From positions 720,145 through 784,144 of the forward strand of contig CAJNDS010001535.1 of assembly GCA_905221605.1 (NCBI GenBank): a stretch of DNA of 64,000 nt. Direction: 5' to 3'. Made by a program: the position numbers and the translations under genes. This stretch comes from Symbiodinium natans. Lineage: Eukaryota; Sar; Dinophyceae; Suessiales; Symbiodiniaceae. Within the stretch, counting starts at the first letter, position 1. Each line of letters starts with the position of its first letter. Positions 62,122 to 64,000 of the stretch are shown in pieces. The notes beneath the pieces are model-generated. The model made no database searches and was not told the DNA's origin. It saw only the letters and a program-made list of their open reading frames with translations.

Positions 62122-64000
62122 GGTTTCTCCTTCAAGCTCCATGGGCAGCAAACGCATGTTTCTTGAAGTCCCCTGTGCGCGCAGACAGCCACGTGGCTCG
62201 GAGAGTAGATCCTCCCCAAGACTCCATTGCAGCCGTTTGCTGTTCGTGGAGTGCACGTCTCAGGTTGTGGTTGGGGCTTGCTGTGCGACCAGGGTCACTG
62301 TTGCTCGAAACCATCCTGCATTCCGCTAGCTGCAGCTGCCGTCTCTATAAGCTTGACAAGCATCTGCACCTTCATGAAAGGCACGTTGCGACCGCTGCTA
62401 TGCCCAACATGGCCTGCTACCCATCTTACCCGCTCTGAGTGCAATTATTGTGCAGTTGGAACGAGCCTTGGGACGCTGGCAGGCGTCGCCAGCTGGCTGG
62501 AGGACTTGGGTGAATACGAATTGAATAAGACAAAAAAGCCCGAAAGCCGGAAAGCCGATGCCGAAGAGACGTCAGGAGGATTGCTGGCAGCGCCCGCAAC
62601 CCAGACTGGGATTTCCCGATTGTTTTTTGCGAGGCACTCCAACAAATTTGCCAGCGATGCCACGCACACCCGTTTTCCTGAGGCGCCCAAGACTCCTACG
62701 GTGGCTTCGTGTTCAGCGAGGCTGGAGAGAGCGACGGTCTCCCCTGTACAAGGGTTTGAGGGTTGAAGGTTTCGAGACAAAGACAGCTCAAACAAGTACA
62801 GTAGCCTAGGCAGAAACGAATAGAGCATAGGGAGGAAGCAGAAAAAACGTTCGGAAAGAAAGGAAAGCCTTCCGAAGGAGATGCCACGGCAGGCCAAGAC
62901 CTGACCCCGGCATACTCCGGCCCTAAGCTGTTTCGGGCTGAGGGATGTTTACTGTGTGGCTTGCGGCTTGCGGCTTACATGGAATTATGGGCTCGGTTCA
63001 TCGTGTTTTTCTTTGGTGCGCTGTTGGTCCCGCATGGCCAGGGAATCGTGTAAGTCAGCTGAGCTCTTCACGTGCCCATCACGGCAAAACGGGCGGGGAT
63101 GTTCTCAAGTGCATGTCAAGGCGGCCCACTCTCACTTGCAAACGTCACCCAGCATGCTCCTGTATTTCGGGCTGGCCTTACCGGAGTCCCCAAACAGATG
63201 CGTGAGCTATGTTGAGCCGAGAAATGAGAGAGAGCCAGAGGGGTGTAGGATTTCTCATCCTGTAATTTTCTAGAAGATGTAATTAGGCGTTCTGAAAAAC
63301 CCTTGAGCCGTCAGCAGGATGGCCACCGTGACGGCCCGTCTCCCAGATGCCGCAGGAACCTCACCGCTGCAATGTAGAAGCTTGACAAAGAGGCTCAAAC
63401 TGGTACTGGTAGCTGCCTGAAGCTGTCCTTGTTTGCACGGACTTAGGAATGCCGAGTTTCAAAGTGGTGGCAGCTCCAGCCTGAGCTGCGCAAGGATCCG
63501 CTTTTGCAAAGGTGCTGGAGGCATATGGGCCCAATATATGCAAGAACACACAGGTTCAGCTCAAAAGTGCCCTGTCTTGCTGAGTTCCTGCCGGCGCTTG
63601 GCCGCACCGTGACGGTGGGCCACGCAGAGCTGAAGTTGCAGGGGCCGCAGAGCCACAAAGATTTCCGGGACATTCTGAGCGCGGCGTTGCAGTGTTTTGG
63701 CAGTTTCTGCTGGTACCTATATCTGCTTCATTCCGCTTCCCATCAGGTCAGTGGCACAACGGGTGTGGGCAATCGAGCAGGCGCCGCGAAGCGCCGTTCG
63801 GGCTATGTTCTTTCCAATGCTCCTTCCATTCTGCCAGGCTGCTTCGAAGAAGACTTCGCAGCCGGTCTTGTTGGGAAGGGCCACGCCCGTCCAGGGTGAC
63901 ACGTCGTGGCTCCAATAGACATCTGTTTAGGTCAACAAATGGGCCAACAACCACACCGTCGGTTGTGCGAGTCAAATTTCGCAGGAAGATTGGAGCCATT
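62122..64000. repeat. 2.4 kb tandem unit 5 (cut by window end)
   Basis: Anchor at 62,150, 2,477 bp after unit 4. Landmarks are present up to the CSIxHTRC segment; the window ends before the TTTCAGATG landmark. Confidence 0.85.

Overview
The window looks like nuclear DNA of a dinoflagellate, possibly a Symbiodiniaceae-like or Polarella-like lineage; I cannot fix the genus. The grounds are: (1) the plant/alveolate telomere heptamer TTTAGGG is scattered through the window as dozens of short interstitial tracts in both orientations; (2) coding sequence comes in small GC-rich exons separated by repeat-stuffed introns; (3) several introns have GC donors and short direct repeats across both splice junctions; (4) there are no compact bacterial genes, operons or ribosome binding sites.

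Layout. 1-3.4 kb holds telomere-type tracts, two large hairpins and degenerate telomere-like DNA. 3.4-10 kb holds plus-strand exons of unknown genes, including a fairly complete 3' gene end at 8.9-9.8 kb. 10.55-13.42 kb is a compound minisatellite block whose repeat families are arranged almost in mirror order. 13.9-29.5 kb holds plus-strand exons of several unknown genes, two or three of them membrane proteins (18.5, 22.8-25.9 and 27.5-28.3 kb), plus one exon resembling a vitelline-membrane-outer-layer (VOMI) repeat at 22.4 kb. 31.7-41.4 kb holds many 50-140 nt plus-strand exons with introns full of telomere-type DNA, ending in an acidic terminus at 41,393. 42.3-47.0 kb holds several gene ends. 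48,154-51,866 is the clearest gene: a polycystin-2-like (PKD2/TRPP) channel on the plus strand, for which I could place most splice junctions.

From about 52.56 kb to the end the window is a tandem array of a ~2.4 kb unit (four complete copies and part of a fifth). Substitutions between copies favour minus-strand coding in two segments, but at least one copy is decayed and there is conflicting plus-strand splice-like signal. If the minus call is right, all plus-strand genes end near 52.1 kb and meet the array head-on, a convergent junction of the kind associated with domain boundaries in dinoflagellate chromosomes.

The most interesting theme is the link between telomere-type repeats and introns. 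A 72 bp segment in the polycystin gene starts and ends in the same exonic motif, has GT-AG ends and a telomere-like core, as expected of an introner. One unit of the 2.4 kb array carries a telomere tract at a site that is empty in its sister units. The heptamer itself, read on the G strand, contains both a GT donor and an AG acceptor. No computation was run: all junctions, periods and copy numbers were read by eye.
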